Shown in pieces: positions 1-8,008 of a DNA stretch of 56,624 bases. The DNA is taken from contig NZ_QOCZ01000059.1 in NCBI RefSeq assembly GCF_018207095.1, positions 1 through 56,624 of the forward strand, given 5' to 3'. Under the pieces are notes generated by a model. It was not told the origin of the DNA, made no database searches, and saw only the letters and a program-made list of their open reading frames with translations. The translations under genes were made by a program, and so were the position numbers. Position 1 is the stretch's first letter, and each line of letters opens with the position of its first letter. This stretch comes from Nocardiopsis sp. MG754419. GTDB taxonomy: Bacteria > Actinomycetota > Actinomycetes > Streptosporangiales > Streptosporangiaceae.

Positions 1-42
1 GTACTGCCCTGTGGTGGGGTGGGAGAGTAGGTCGCTGCCACG
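1..42 (+). rRNA. rrf: 5S ribosomal RNA, 3' end only
   Basis: The window opens inside the last part of a 5S rRNA. The segment containing GTACTGC, then GTGGGAGAGTAGGTCGCTGCC, is the conserved 3' half of bacterial 5S rRNA (loop E/helix IV followed by the 3' strand of helix I). The 5' part lies outside the window. The gene is followed at once by a T-run and a strong terminator, as expected at the end of an rRNA operon. The exact 3' end is estimated to within a few bases. Confidence 0.85.
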
Positions 43-53
43 GTTTTTTTTGG

Positions 54-90
54 AAAAGGGGGGGTCCTGTTGGGGCCCCCCTTTTTTTTT
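54..90 (+). terminator. intrinsic terminator of the rRNA operon
   Basis: AAAAGGGGGG pairs with CCCCCCTTTT, with an inner TCC/GGG pairing and a TGTT loop, followed by nine T residues (82-90). A further run of eight Ts (44-51) sits directly after the 5S sequence, so there may be two successive release points. This is one of the few terminators in the window with a true U-tract. Confidence 0.9.
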
Positions 91-582
91 GTGCCCGGAA
101 CCCGAGGGCGGGGGTCGGTGTGGGGGATGAGCCATGACCCCGGTTCAGGGGGCGGAGGACCCCGCCTGGTGGGAGACAGTGCCTGCCCCATTCCGACGGG
201 GTCTTCTCGACAGTTGCGACCTGCTTCTCCTGCGGCGCTCGCACGTGACTCTCTTCGTCGCTGTGGCGGTGGGACGATGTGCGGGCGAAGCACGGTCGGG
301 GTCCGCGCCCTAGAGGGTGTGGGTCGTTTCCGGGCATGGTGGTGCGGGTGAGAGCCGAGACGCCCCCGACCTCGATGGGACCACGATCGTGGCTTCAAGG
401 CCATCGAGTGGTGGGGGCCTGTGAATAACCTGCTCGCTTCGGCTGTGCACAAGCGCACGGTGATGGGATTCGAGTTTGGTGATCCGGGTTCGTCCCATGT
501 CGTAAGCTGGAAGGCACGAGTACTACTACGCGCTGCTACTGGTCGAGGTGGCAGCGCTTTTGAGTGTTGACGGACGGGTTGG
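91..582. other. non-coding gap between 5S rRNA and the RGD-repeat gene
   Basis: No reading frame here has convincing codon usage or a ribosome binding site. The stretch must contain the promoter of the gene starting at 583, but I cannot place a clear -35/-10 pair. The only clear structure is the nested inverted repeat at 362-418. Confidence 0.5.
362..418. repeat. nested inverted repeat, possible structured RNA or terminator
   Basis: Outer arms GCCCCC (362-367) and GGGGGC (413-418), middle arms CTCGATGG (371-378) and CCATCGAG (401-408), and an inner self-complementary CCACGATCGTGG (381-392). Together they form one long stem with small internal loops. No T-tract follows. It lies in the gap between the rRNA operon and the next gene. 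Confidence 0.6.
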
Positions 583-2022
583 ATGACTGAGGACAGCCGA
601 TCGGGAGACCGCGAGGACTCCGGAGCTAACGACCACAGCGGTAACCGCTCCGGCGAGCCTGGTGGACGTGGACGCGGTGACGACTCCCGCTCCCGGTCCG
701 GCTACAGGGGCTCCCGGGATGACCGAGGCCACGATGATCGACGTGGCCACCGCGGCGACGACGGCCGACGTGGCGGATTCCGTGGCGATCGAGATCGCCG
801 CGACGACCGCGGCGGTGACCGTGGGGGCTACCGCGGTGACCGCGACCGACGTGACGACCGCGGCGGTGACCGTCGTGACGGTGGTCGGGACTTCCGACGT
901 GACGACCGTGGCGGCTACCGGGGAGACCGCGACCGACGCGATGACCGTGGCGGGTTCCGTGGTGACCGGGATCGCCGGGATGACCGGGGCGGTGACCGTG
1001 GGGGCTACCGCGGTGACCGCGACCGACGTGACGACCGCGGTGGCGACCGTCGTGACGGTGGTCGGGACTTCCGCCGCGACGACCGGCGCGACGACCGCGG
1101 TGGCGACCGGCGTGGCGGCCCCCGTGGTGGTGACCGTCGGGATGACCGTGGTGGTCACGGCCGTCGCGACGACCGTCGTGGTGGTGGTCGGGACTTCCGA
1201 CGTGACGACCGCCGTCCGCCTCGCGAGGACCGGGACCCGGCGGACGCCGCTCCGTCGTTGCCGGAGGAGGCGACCTTCGACCAGATCGACGCCGAGACCA
1301 AGCGCGACCTCCACTCGTTGCCCAAGTCCCTGGCGGAGCTGGTCGGCAAGCACATCGTCGCCGCCGGCCTGTTGGTCGACGAGGACCCCGAGCGGGCCTA
1401 CAAGCACGCCGTCTACGCGCGCCGTAAGGCCTCCCGCCTGGCCACCGTCCGTGAGGCGTCCGGTATCGCGGCCTACACGGTCGGCAAGTGGCAGGAGGCC
1501 CTCTCGGACCTCCGTGCCGCACGTCGGATGAGCGGTCGGGACAACTTCCTCGCCATCATGGCCGACTGCGAGCGTGGTCTGGGGCGGCCCGAGCGCGCCC
1601 TGGAGATCACCAACGACCCGTCCGGCAAGGAGCTGGACGCCGACGACCGCATCGAGCTGCGCATCGTCGCCGCCGGTGCCCGACGGGACATGGGCGACGT
1701 CAAGGCGGCCTTGGCCGAGCTCCAGGTGCCGGAGCTCAAGGAACGCCGTGCCCGCCCCTACGTGGCCCGGTTGTTCTACGCCTACGCCGACGTCCTGGAG
1801 GAGCTGGAGCGCACCGAGGACGCCCGCGAATACTTCGCCCGGGCCTCGGCGGTGGACCGCGAAGGCGTGACCGACGCCGACGAGCGGTTGGCCGCCCTCG
1901 AGGGTGTGGAACTGGTCGACATCGACGTCGAGGACGGCATCGTCTGGACCGACGTCGAGGAGGAGGCCGACGATGCCGCAGAGTCGACGGAGCAGCCCCG
2001 GGAACGGCGGGGTCGGGACTGA
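583..2022 (+). CDS. TPR-like protein with long Arg/Asp/Gly-repeat disordered N-terminus
   Basis: A 479-aa protein in two parts. Residues about 20-215 are a low-complexity tract built from RGD, RDRRDDRGG, GGYRGDR and RRDGGRDF units, i.e. RGG/RD-box sequence of the kind that binds RNA or supports condensates. From about residue 222 an alpha-helical part resembles tetratricopeptide repeats (KHAVYARRKASRLATVREASG, KWQEALSDLRAARR, DVLEELERTEDAREYFARA), then a short acidic tail. Similar TPR proteins occur upstream of HAD hydrolase and tlyA genes in other actinobacteria; function is unknown. Start ATG 583 has no strong Shine-Dalgarno. Placement right behind an rRNA operon makes a ribosome or RNA-related role attractive, but that is inference. 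The N-terminal repeats create long false ORFs in other frames. Confidence 0.85.
   Translation: MTEDSRSGDREDSGANDHSGNRSGEPGGRGRGDDSRSRSGYRGSRDDRGHDDRRGHRGDDGRRGGFRGDRDRRDDRGGDRGGYRGDRDRRDDRGGDRRDGGRDFRRDDRGGYRGDRDRRDDRGGFRGDRDRRDDRGGDRGGYRGDRDRRDDRGGDRRDGGRDFRRDDRRDDRGGDRRGGPRGGDRRDDRGGHGRRDDRRGGGRDFRRDDRRPPREDRDPADAAPSLPEEATFDQIDAETKRDLHSLPKSLAELVGKHIVAAGLLVDEDPERAYKHAVYARRKASRLATVREASGIAAYTVGKWQEALSDLRAARRMSGRDNFLAIMADCERGLGRPERALEITNDPSGKELDADDRIELRIVAAGARRDMGDVKAALAELQVPELKERRARPYVARLFYAYADVLEELERTEDAREYFARASAVDREGVTDADERLAALEGVELVDIDVEDGIVWTDVEEEADDAAESTEQPRERRGRD
814..1090 (+). repeat. 177-bp-period internal DNA repeat in the RGD tract
   Basis: A block of about 95 bp beginning at 814 (ggtgaccgtgggggctaccg) recurs almost unchanged at 991, giving a 177-bp (59-codon) period on top of the shorter RDRRDDRGG unit. 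The high identity at third positions suggests recent duplication or slippage rather than only amino-acid bias, so this tract should vary in length between strains. Confidence 0.75.
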
Positions 2023-2060
2023 CCTTCTCCGCACACGGTGACGCGTCGTCGGGTGGCCCC

Positions 2061-2489
2061 GTGCCACTCGGCGGCGCGATCGTGCGTCTGGGGGAACTTC
2101 CACTCGACCACGACTCGGTCGTGTGCCTGACCTTCCTGGAGGAGCGTCCCTTGATGGTCCGCCATCGTGACCGGGCCTGGGAGTTCCCGGGAGGGCACAG
2201 GGAACCCGGCGAGGACATCCAGGGCACGGCCCGCCGTGAATGTCGGGAGGAGGCCGGTGCCACCCTCGGTGAGGTCCGTGCGGTGGGCTACTACGTCCTG
2301 GCCACGGGGCACACGACGGTCGTCACCCAGGCTCGGGTGCACGACCTGCGGCCGTTGACCGGTCGTTTCGAGACGGTCGAGGTGCGGGCCTTCGACCGGC
2401 TGCCGCCGGAGAGCGAGCTGTCCTGGGCGGACGGTCTGTACGCCCACCTCCTGCGTGAGCTCGCACTGCCCGGGGCGCGCGAGAGCTGA
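2061..2489 (+). CDS. NUDIX hydrolase (MutT/YtkD-like)
   Basis: About 142 aa from GTG 2061. It carries a complete Nudix box, GHREPGE followed by seven residues and RECREEAGA, matching G-x5-E-x7-REUxEExGU except that Cys replaces the aliphatic U. The lead-in RDRAWEFPGG resembles B. subtilis YtkD, which hydrolyses oxidised or excess nucleoside triphosphates; the substrate here is not known. The preceding gene ends at 2022, and alternative in-frame starts are GTG 2082 and ATG 2154; 2154 would cut the first beta strands, so an upstream start is preferred. It converges on the GNAT gene at 2509 with a 19-bp gap. Confidence 0.8.
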   Translation: MPLGGAIVRLGELPLDHDSVVCLTFLEERPLMVRHRDRAWEFPGGHREPGEDIQGTARRECREEAGATLGEVRAVGYYVLATGHTTVVTQARVHDLRPLTGRFETVEVRAFDRLPPESELSWADGLYAHLLRELALPGARES

Positions 2490-2508
2490 CCCGGCAGACG
2501 CGTCCGTC

Positions 2509-3435
2509 TCAGCGCTTGAGGTGGGTCTCCTCGGTACCGACCAGGGTGTATCCGAGCCGCTCGTTGATGGCGAGCATGGGCCCGTTGCCCGCGTGGTTGC
2601 CGGTGAAGGCGTGCCGGATGCCCTTCTCCCAGGCGCGCCGGAGGGCGTGGGCCTTGGTGTGGGCGGCGAACCCCCGGCTTCGGTCTCCCGGCAGGGTGCC
2701 GGTCATCCCCGACTCCATACGGTCGGCACCATCGGACCGGTAGCAGGAGATCGTGCGGGGGACCCCGTCCACCAACAGCACCAGGCTGAGGTCCTTGTCG
2801 GTCAGCGGGTGGTTCCACAGGGTCTCGTGCCACTCGGTGTAGGTGGGGAAGGCCCCCTCGTCCTCGCCCGGTTCGTCCTCACTGGTGATCCGATCGATCT
2901 CGTAGATCGGTCGGGGATCGTCGAACTCGGCGAAGGTCCGCAGCGTGCTTCCCTCCGGGGCCGCCGGTGGTTCGGGCGGCGAGCTCAGGTCCAGACCGAG
3001 GATCCGAGCGCTCTCGGTGCGTGCGTAGCCGTGATCGGCGAGGACTTCGCGGAGGCGTTCCCCACCGACCTGGACGGATTCCTGCGCCGCCTCGGCCCTC
3101 AGAGTGGTGGCGCCGTGGGCGACCAGGTGTCGCTCGGCGGTCGTGAGCAGACGAGCGTGCAGGGCGCCGTCGAGGTGGCTCGGGGCCACGGCCATCAGGA
3201 ACGTGCGTCCGTGGGCGAGGCCCCTGTCGTCGTCGTGCAGACGGGCCAGGACGTATCCCACGACCTCGTCGCCCTCCACCGCCACGAAGCGACGGTCCCG
3301 GTAGAAGGTCAGGGGGTGGTCGAAGCTTTCCAGTATGAGGGCCTCGGTGAGCACCCTGCAGGGGTGGGAGGCCCGAAGGAGGCGGAAGGCCTGGGGGATG
3401 TCCGCGCGCCGCAGCGGACGGATGTCGGTCGTCAT
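2509..3435 (-). CDS. GNAT-family N-acetyltransferase (tandem fold)
   Basis: A 308-aa protein beginning MTTDIRPLRRADIPQAFRLL, a typical GNAT N-terminus. The first half has the strand/loop FVAVEGDEVVGYVLAR and the second half a second GNAT-like unit, with the acetyl-CoA-region segment RSRGFAAHTKAHALRRAWEKG and the late motif NGPMLAINERLGY, common in acetyltransferases that modify small molecules. The length matches two fused GNAT modules. Substrate unknown. It is followed by, but clearly separate from, the MBL-fold gene on the same strand (66-bp gap). Confidence 0.8.
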   Translation of the reverse strand: MTTDIRPLRRADIPQAFRLLRASHPCRVLTEALILESFDHPLTFYRDRRFVAVEGDEVVGYVLARLHDDDRGLAHGRTFLMAVAPSHLDGALHARLLTTAERHLVAHGATTLRAEAAQESVQVGGERLREVLADHGYARTESARILGLDLSSPPEPPAAPEGSTLRTFAEFDDPRPIYEIDRITSEDEPGEDEGAFPTYTEWHETLWNHPLTDKDLSLVLLVDGVPRTISCYRSDGADRMESGMTGTLPGDRSRGFAAHTKAHALRRAWEKGIRHAFTGNHAGNGPMLAINERLGYTLVGTEETHLKR

Positions 3436-3501
3436 GCCGGGAACCCTAGGTGACGGCGGAGCGAGGCGGCCATCGGTTTTCGACCCGGCCCACCCGTGCG
3501 G

Positions 3502-4506
3502 TCAGGCGCGTTCCTCCGCCGCCTTCTGCGCGGCCTCGGCCTGTTCCTGTTCGAGTCGGTCGAGCCAGTGCACGATCCCCCCGACGTTGGCCTCGGCGCC
3601 GCTGAGGATGTCGAGCACGGCCGCGGCGTCCGGTGAGGCGTCCGGCGGGAGCGGCTTGTAACGGGAGATCACCTTGTCCCGCACCATCGCGATGGCGTGG
3701 TCCAGGTCCCCGCCCGAGTCCTGGGAGGCACGCACGGTCTCCACCCACAGGTGCAGTTCCCGCTCGGCCCGGTCCAGCTTCTCGCCGACACCGTCGACCG
3801 CGCCGAAGTGGGAGAACATCAGGCGCTGGGCGCCGACGTCCCCGAACAGTCGGAGGGTGCGCAGGCAGGCGTCCATGTCGAAGTCGGGCGGCGGAGTGGC
3901 CGGCCGCAGGTCGCCGGTGAGCGGGTTGTACACGCCGAGCGCGTCGCCGACGTACAGGTCACCGGTGACGGTGTCGACCAGCCCCATGTGGTGCTTGGCG
4001 TGGCCGGGCGCGTAGTGCGACACCAACCCCCGTCCGGCACCGAGGTCGATGTCCCCGGTCTCGGCGACCGAGCGGATCCGGGCGGCGTCCGTGGGGCGCA
4101 TGTGCCCGAAGAGGGTCTCCAACCGGTCGCCCCAGACCATCTTCGCGCTGGCCATGAGCCGGCTCGGGTCGGCCAGGTGACGGGCTCCGCGCTCGTGCAC
4201 CACGATCTCGGCGTTGGGGAAGAGCGCCGCCATGTCACCGGTTCCGCCGGCGTGGTCCAGGTGGATGTGGGTGACCACGATGGTGGCCAGGTCCTCCGGG
4301 GCCAGACCGAGCCGGATGACGGCGTCGCGCAGGACCGGTGCCGAGGCAGCGGTGCCGACCTCCACGATGCACGGCCGCTCGGTGCGAATGAGGTAGGCGG
4401 ACACCACACCCGGGTACCCGGCCAACATCGTGTCGATGGCGTAGATCTCGTCGCCCAACGGGGTGATCCCCTCGGGCAGGTCGTCGGCGTTCACGTCCTT
4501 GTGCAC
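3502..4506 (-). CDS. MBL-fold metallo-hydrolase
   Basis: A 334-aa cytosolic enzyme of the metallo-beta-lactamase superfamily. The dinuclear metal motif HIHLDHAGG is at about residue 80-88, with later ligands HYAPGHAKHH (about 164-173), the Asp of VGDALG, and SHFGA in the C-terminal half. The first strands (GDEIYAIDTMLAGYPGVVSAYLI, IVEVGT) are typical of thioesterase/glyoxalase-II-like members. The GTG start has GAGGGG about ten bases upstream. The helical tail is rich in Ala/Glu. Substrate cannot be deduced. Confidence 0.85.
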   Translation of the reverse strand: MHKDVNADDLPEGITPLGDEIYAIDTMLAGYPGVVSAYLIRTERPCIVEVGTAASAPVLRDAVIRLGLAPEDLATIVVTHIHLDHAGGTGDMAALFPNAEIVVHERGARHLADPSRLMASAKMVWGDRLETLFGHMRPTDAARIRSVAETGDIDLGAGRGLVSHYAPGHAKHHMGLVDTVTGDLYVGDALGVYNPLTGDLRPATPPPDFDMDACLRTLRLFGDVGAQRLMFSHFGAVDGVGEKLDRAERELHLWVETVRASQDSGGDLDHAIAMVRDKVISRYKPLPPDASPDAAAVLDILSGAEANVGGIVHWLDRLEQEQAEAAQKAAEERA

Positions 4507-4708
4507 GTCCGGGCACCCCTCTTCTGCGAACGTCGTGCGGTCCTCGACCGGACCGAACCCGACTCTAGGGCAAGGACCTCACCGCTGCGTGGCGGGGGTC
4601 ACCTGGTCGTCCACAGATTTTCGCACCCCCTGTTCCCCGCCCCTCCCGCCGGGGATCCTGGTACCAGCGCGCGCACCAGGTCACCCTCGACAACCGGGAA
4701 GGTCCCTC

Positions 4709-5437
4709 GTGCACATCCGACACCCCTTCGTCCTTCCGCCCCTGCCCGCGTTCGCGTCCCTTCTCACCACGGAACCGTCGTTGCCCGGTGCCCGGGGCGG
4801 CCCCGCCCGAGGGGCGGCCTCCGGGTTCCAGGGCACCCGTGTCCGAGACTCCGCTTCCACGAGTCCCGCCACGCCTGCCCGAGGGACGGAGCGTTCCGGC
4901 GGGCGGACCGCCACGATGGGACCACCTCCGCAGGCGGGCCCGACGGCGCGACCGGATCCCTGCTCGCGGACGGCTACCGGTGCCACGGACGTGCCCACGA
5001 CGGCGTCGCACGCGGAGCCCGCCCCCACGGCCGGTGCCGAGCCGGCCGAGGCCACCGCGCGGCCCGGTACCAACGGCTCGACGGTGGACCGGGAACCGGA
5101 CCGGGACCGGGGGCACCTCAACCAGGTCCTGGTCATCGGTCGGATCACCGCCGCGCCCACGCTGCGGGAACTGCCCAGCGGCGACCGCCTGGTCACCTGG
5201 CGGATCGGGGTGGCAAGGCCCACGGACCCACGCCGCCGCGGGGCGCGGATGGACTCACTGACCCTGTTCTCCTTCGACGAGGCGATCATCGAATGGATCG
5301 GCGACCGCCGGGTCGGGGAGGTGCTCCGCGTCACGGGGGCGCTGCGTCGCCGGATCTGGCCCGGACGGCATGGGGTGCGCAGTGTCCTGGAGGTGGAGGT
5401 CGTCACCGTCGCCCCCGTGCCCGAGGCCGAACGGTGA
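4709..5437 (+). CDS. single-stranded DNA-binding protein-like OB-fold protein with disordered N-terminus
   Basis: The last roughly 110 residues are an SSB-type OB fold: HLNQVLVIGRITAAPTLREL, then GDRLVTWRIGVAR, and the segment ending in GEVLRVTGALRRRIW. Ahead of it is about 130 residues of Pro/Ala/Thr/Gly-rich disordered sequence. This is the reverse of canonical SSB, where the OB fold is N-terminal and a tail ends in an acidic DDDIPF-like tip; no such tip exists here (end is PVPEAER). Start GTG 4709 is chosen because GGGAAGG lies seven bases upstream; ATG 4916 is an alternative. It is divergent from the MBL gene and converges on the HAD gene. It is probably an accessory SSB, not the replicative one. 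Confidence 0.7.
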   Translation: MHIRHPFVLPPLPAFASLLTTEPSLPGARGGPARGAASGFQGTRVRDSASTSPATPARGTERSGGRTATMGPPPQAGPTARPDPCSRTATGATDVPTTASHAEPAPTAGAEPAEATARPGTNGSTVDREPDRDRGHLNQVLVIGRITAAPTLRELPSGDRLVTWRIGVARPTDPRRRGARMDSLTLFSFDEAIIEWIGDRRVGEVLRVTGALRRRIWPGRHGVRSVLEVEVVTVAPVPEAER

Positions 5438-5450
5438 GGCGTTCCGCGCC

Positions 5451-5474
5451 GCGGTCCCGGTGGTCCGGGACCGC
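5451..5474. terminator. bidirectional hairpin between convergent genes
   Basis: Perfect ten-base inverted repeat GCGGTCCCGG / CCGGGACCGC with a TGGT loop, filling the 38-bp gap between the convergent SSB-like and HAD genes. No U-tract on either strand, as is usual for high-GC actinobacteria. Confidence 0.65.
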
Positions 5475-5475
5475 T

Positions 5476-6483
5476 CTACCAGCCCAGGGTCTCCAGGGCG
5501 GCGGTGACCGAGTCTCCGGCGGGGTCGATGGACGCGTCGGCCCAGACCGCTGCGCACAGGGCGCGCAGACCGTCCAACCGGGAGCCGTCCCCCGACAGTT
5601 CCACCGCACCAGCGTGTGCGGTGACGCTGCGACCACCGCACACGATGCGTCCCTCACGCTGCTCCGGACCGGGGTGCGTCTCGTTCATGCCCGAGACGTC
5701 CCAGGACACGTAGCGGGGGCGCTGGTGGGGCGGTGCGGCCACCAGGTCGCGCGGGGTGACCACCCCGGACAGCACCAGCAGGCCGGCCGCGCCGTGCGTG
5801 GTGGCCCCCTCGATGTCGGTGTCCAGTCGGTCGCCGACGATGAGGGGGTCGGTGGCTCCGGTACGGAGCATGCCCTCCTCGTGCAGGGGGCGCATGGGCT
5901 TGCCGGCGATCACCGGTTCCACGCCGGTGGCGTGCGCGATGACCCGGACGAAGGAGCCGTTGGCGGGGGTGATGCCCCACTCACCGGGGGCGGTGGAGTC
6001 GGCGTTGCTGGCCACGTAGAAGGCACCGCGCGCCACCGCCAGGGCGCCCTGGTCGAGGAGGTCGCGGTTGAGGGAACGGGAGAACCCCTGCACCACCGCC
6101 ACCGTCGACGCGTCGGCGACCGTGACGGGTCGCAGCCCCATCCGGCGCACGGCCTGACGCAGGCCGGTGTCGCCGACCACCAGCACCTCCGCCCCGGCGG
6201 GGAACCGGTCGGCGATCAGACGGGCGGCGGCCTCGGCCGAGGTGACGACGTCCTCGGGGGCGGCGGGCACACCGATGTGGGTGAGGTGTTCGGCGATCCG
6301 GGCCGGGGTGCGTCCGGCGTTGTTGGTGACGAAGGCGACCCGGGCGCCCGCGGCACGGGCCTTGCCGATCGCCTCGGGGGCGGCGGAGACGGCTTCGGCG
6401 CCGATGTAGACCACACCGTCCAGGTCCAGGAGCATCGCGTCGTGGAGCTCGTTGAGCGGGCGGTCGGCTGCCTGGAGGGACAT
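5476..6483 (-). CDS. HAD-IIA family phosphatase (NagD/PGP-like)
   Basis: About 335 aa from ATG 6483 (MSLQAADRPLNELHD). Motif I is DLDGVVYIG, motif II lies in AFVTNNAGRT, the catalytic Lys is in GKPMRP, and motif IV is VGDRLDTDIEGA; these define class IIA HAD phosphatases with a C2 cap. An extra C-terminal portion of about 70 residues follows the core, as in many actinobacterial homologues. Likely reaction is hydrolysis of a small phosphate ester such as a sugar phosphate or p-nitrophenyl phosphate in vitro; the natural substrate is unknown. The longer upstream reading frame is not supported by codon use. Confidence 0.85.
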   Translation of the reverse strand: MSLQAADRPLNELHDAMLLDLDGVVYIGAEAVSAAPEAIGKARAAGARVAFVTNNAGRTPARIAEHLTHIGVPAAPEDVVTSAEAAARLIADRFPAGAEVLVVGDTGLRQAVRRMGLRPVTVADASTVAVVQGFSRSLNRDLLDQGALAVARGAFYVASNADSTAPGEWGITPANGSFVRVIAHATGVEPVIAGKPMRPLHEEGMLRTGATDPLIVGDRLDTDIEGATTHGAAGLLVLSGVVTPRDLVAAPPHQRPRYVSWDVSGMNETHPGPEQREGRIVCGGRSVTAHAGAVELSGDGSRLDGLRALCAAVWADASIDPAGDSVTAALETLGW

Positions 6484-6681
6484 GGAGGTCGGTCCGTCTT
6501 TCCGTGGGGCGGTGGTGATCGTCTCCAGGCTATGGTGCCGCGCGCCGCGGGTCTTCCCAGCGGGGTGTGTGCTGCGTCGCAGGCGGGCCGCGTCCGGGCT
6601 CGGTACGTCCGCGCTCGACCCTCGCCGGGTCCGTGCCGGCGAGGTGACCGTGCCCGTACCTCGCACACCTCCGCAGTGTCC

Positions 6682-7953
6682 CTAGGGACCGTCCAGGACC
6701 CGCATGACCAGACCGGTGCGGGGTTTGGGGCCGAACGAGGTGGACTTGCGGGGGGTGAGTTCGCCGCGGTCGGCGACGGCGTAGACCTGGTCCACGTGCA
6801 GTGGTGGAACGATGACCGCGGTGCCCTGTTCGGCGCGGGCGGCGGTCACGGCCTCCGCCGCGTCGTCGTGCACCATGCGCACACGCTCCTCGGGGTGCTC
6901 CCACAGCGGCATGAGGACCTCGTGCAGGGCGGCGGTGGCCAGGTGCCGCCACTCGGCCGAGCGGTCCGGCATGGCCCGGGTCAGTGCCCGCTCGTCGAAG
7001 TCGTGGACCAGATGGGCGCTTCCGTCGGCGGCGACCACCAGCAGGGCGGGGGAGACCACGGTGTCCAGGCGGGCGGGATCGGCGTCGCGCAGGGGGTCGA
7101 CCGTGGCGACGGTGCGGGCGGCGGCCAGCGCCCGGAAGGTGTCCAGGCCGGGCAGGACCCGGTGGATGGCGCCGAGCCGCGGTGGGTGGGCGTCGCTGTC
7201 CACGAGCAGCGCCAACCCGTACCGCCACCCCGGATCGGTGTGCTCGGCGCGCAGCCTGCGGTAGGCCGCGTAACGGTGGTGTCCGTCGGCGATCAGGGCC
7301 GAACGGGAGGCGAGATCGTCGCCGATCCGTCGGTGCACGGCCGGGTCGGTGACGGCCCACAGGCGGTGCTGTGCGCCGTCTCCGGTCCGGGTGGAGATCA
7401 GGGGTGTGCCCCGGGTGGCGTCCTCGGTGGCGGCGGAGGCGGCTCCTTCCGCGCCCCGGTACACCAGGAAGATCGGTTCGAGGTTGGCGCGGGCCGTGCC
7501 CATGAGCAGGAAGCGGTCGCGCACGGGGGGTTCGGCCACGTCCTCGTGCGGATGCACCGCCGGTGCGTCCGCGCCGTCCTCGGGGAGCGCGAGGGCGCCG
7601 ATGAGTCCGCGCTGGAGCACGCCGTCCGGAGTGACCTGCTCGTACACGTACAGGGCTGGCTCGGGGTCCTGGGCGAGGTACCCGTCGTCGATCCAGCTGC
7701 GGAGCAGGGCGGCGGCGCCGTGGTAGCGGTGGGCGGCGGCGTTCTGTCGGGACAGTTCGAAGGGGAGTGTGACCCTCGCCGCGTTGTGCGGGTCCGAGGC
7801 CTGGAGTTCTCGGGCCTCCTCCGCGTCGGGGATGTCGTAGGGCGGGGCCAGGAGTCGGGCGAGATCGAACCCGTCGTCGAGAAAACGGTCGACGTCCGGT
7901 GCGGCGTAGCGCAGGCCGCGGAGGGGGGCCAGGTCAAGAGGTCGGCGAGGCAT
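6682..7953 (-). CDS. DUF1015 family protein
   Basis: 423 aa, full length for the family. Diagnostic motifs are LLAPPYD near residue 35-41, the NAARVTLP segment and the strongly conserved ALIADGHHRYAAY near residue 225-237, followed by a C-terminal half ending in FGPKPRTGLVMR. The fold has been related to ParB-type nucleotide-binding domains, but I do not assign a reaction. It lies just upstream of the HAD phosphatase on the same strand (about 200 bp between stop and next start), an association that recurs in actinobacteria. Confidence 0.85.
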   Translation of the reverse strand: MPRRPLDLAPLRGLRYAAPDVDRFLDDGFDLARLLAPPYDIPDAEEARELQASDPHNAARVTLPFELSRQNAAAHRYHGAAALLRSWIDDGYLAQDPEPALYVYEQVTPDGVLQRGLIGALALPEDGADAPAVHPHEDVAEPPVRDRFLLMGTARANLEPIFLVYRGAEGAASAATEDATRGTPLISTRTGDGAQHRLWAVTDPAVHRRIGDDLASRSALIADGHHRYAAYRRLRAEHTDPGWRYGLALLVDSDAHPPRLGAIHRVLPGLDTFRALAAARTVATVDPLRDADPARLDTVVSPALLVVAADGSAHLVHDFDERALTRAMPDRSAEWRHLATAALHEVLMPLWEHPEERVRMVHDDAAEAVTAARAEQGTAVIVPPLHVDQVYAVADRGELTPRKSTSFGPKPRTGLVMRVLDGP

Positions 7954-8008
7954 CCCAGAAAGGTACCGTCCCGCACGGGGCCGTCGAGGCGTCGCGCGGC
8001 GGGCGGTG

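Noticed and set aside
662-1531. 289-aa plus-strand ORF in another frame of the repeat tract (VTVVGTSDVTT-type repeats)
   Set aside because: A frame shadow of the GC-rich repeats; the chosen frame continues into a recognisable TPR-like region whereas this one decays into Arg/Ser-rich sequence.
526-2103. 525-aa minus-strand ORF opposite the RGD-repeat gene
   Set aside because: It exists only because the plus-strand RGD repeats lack stop codons in the antisense frame; it gives a Val/Thr/Ala repeat with no ribosome binding site and spans a real gene boundary.
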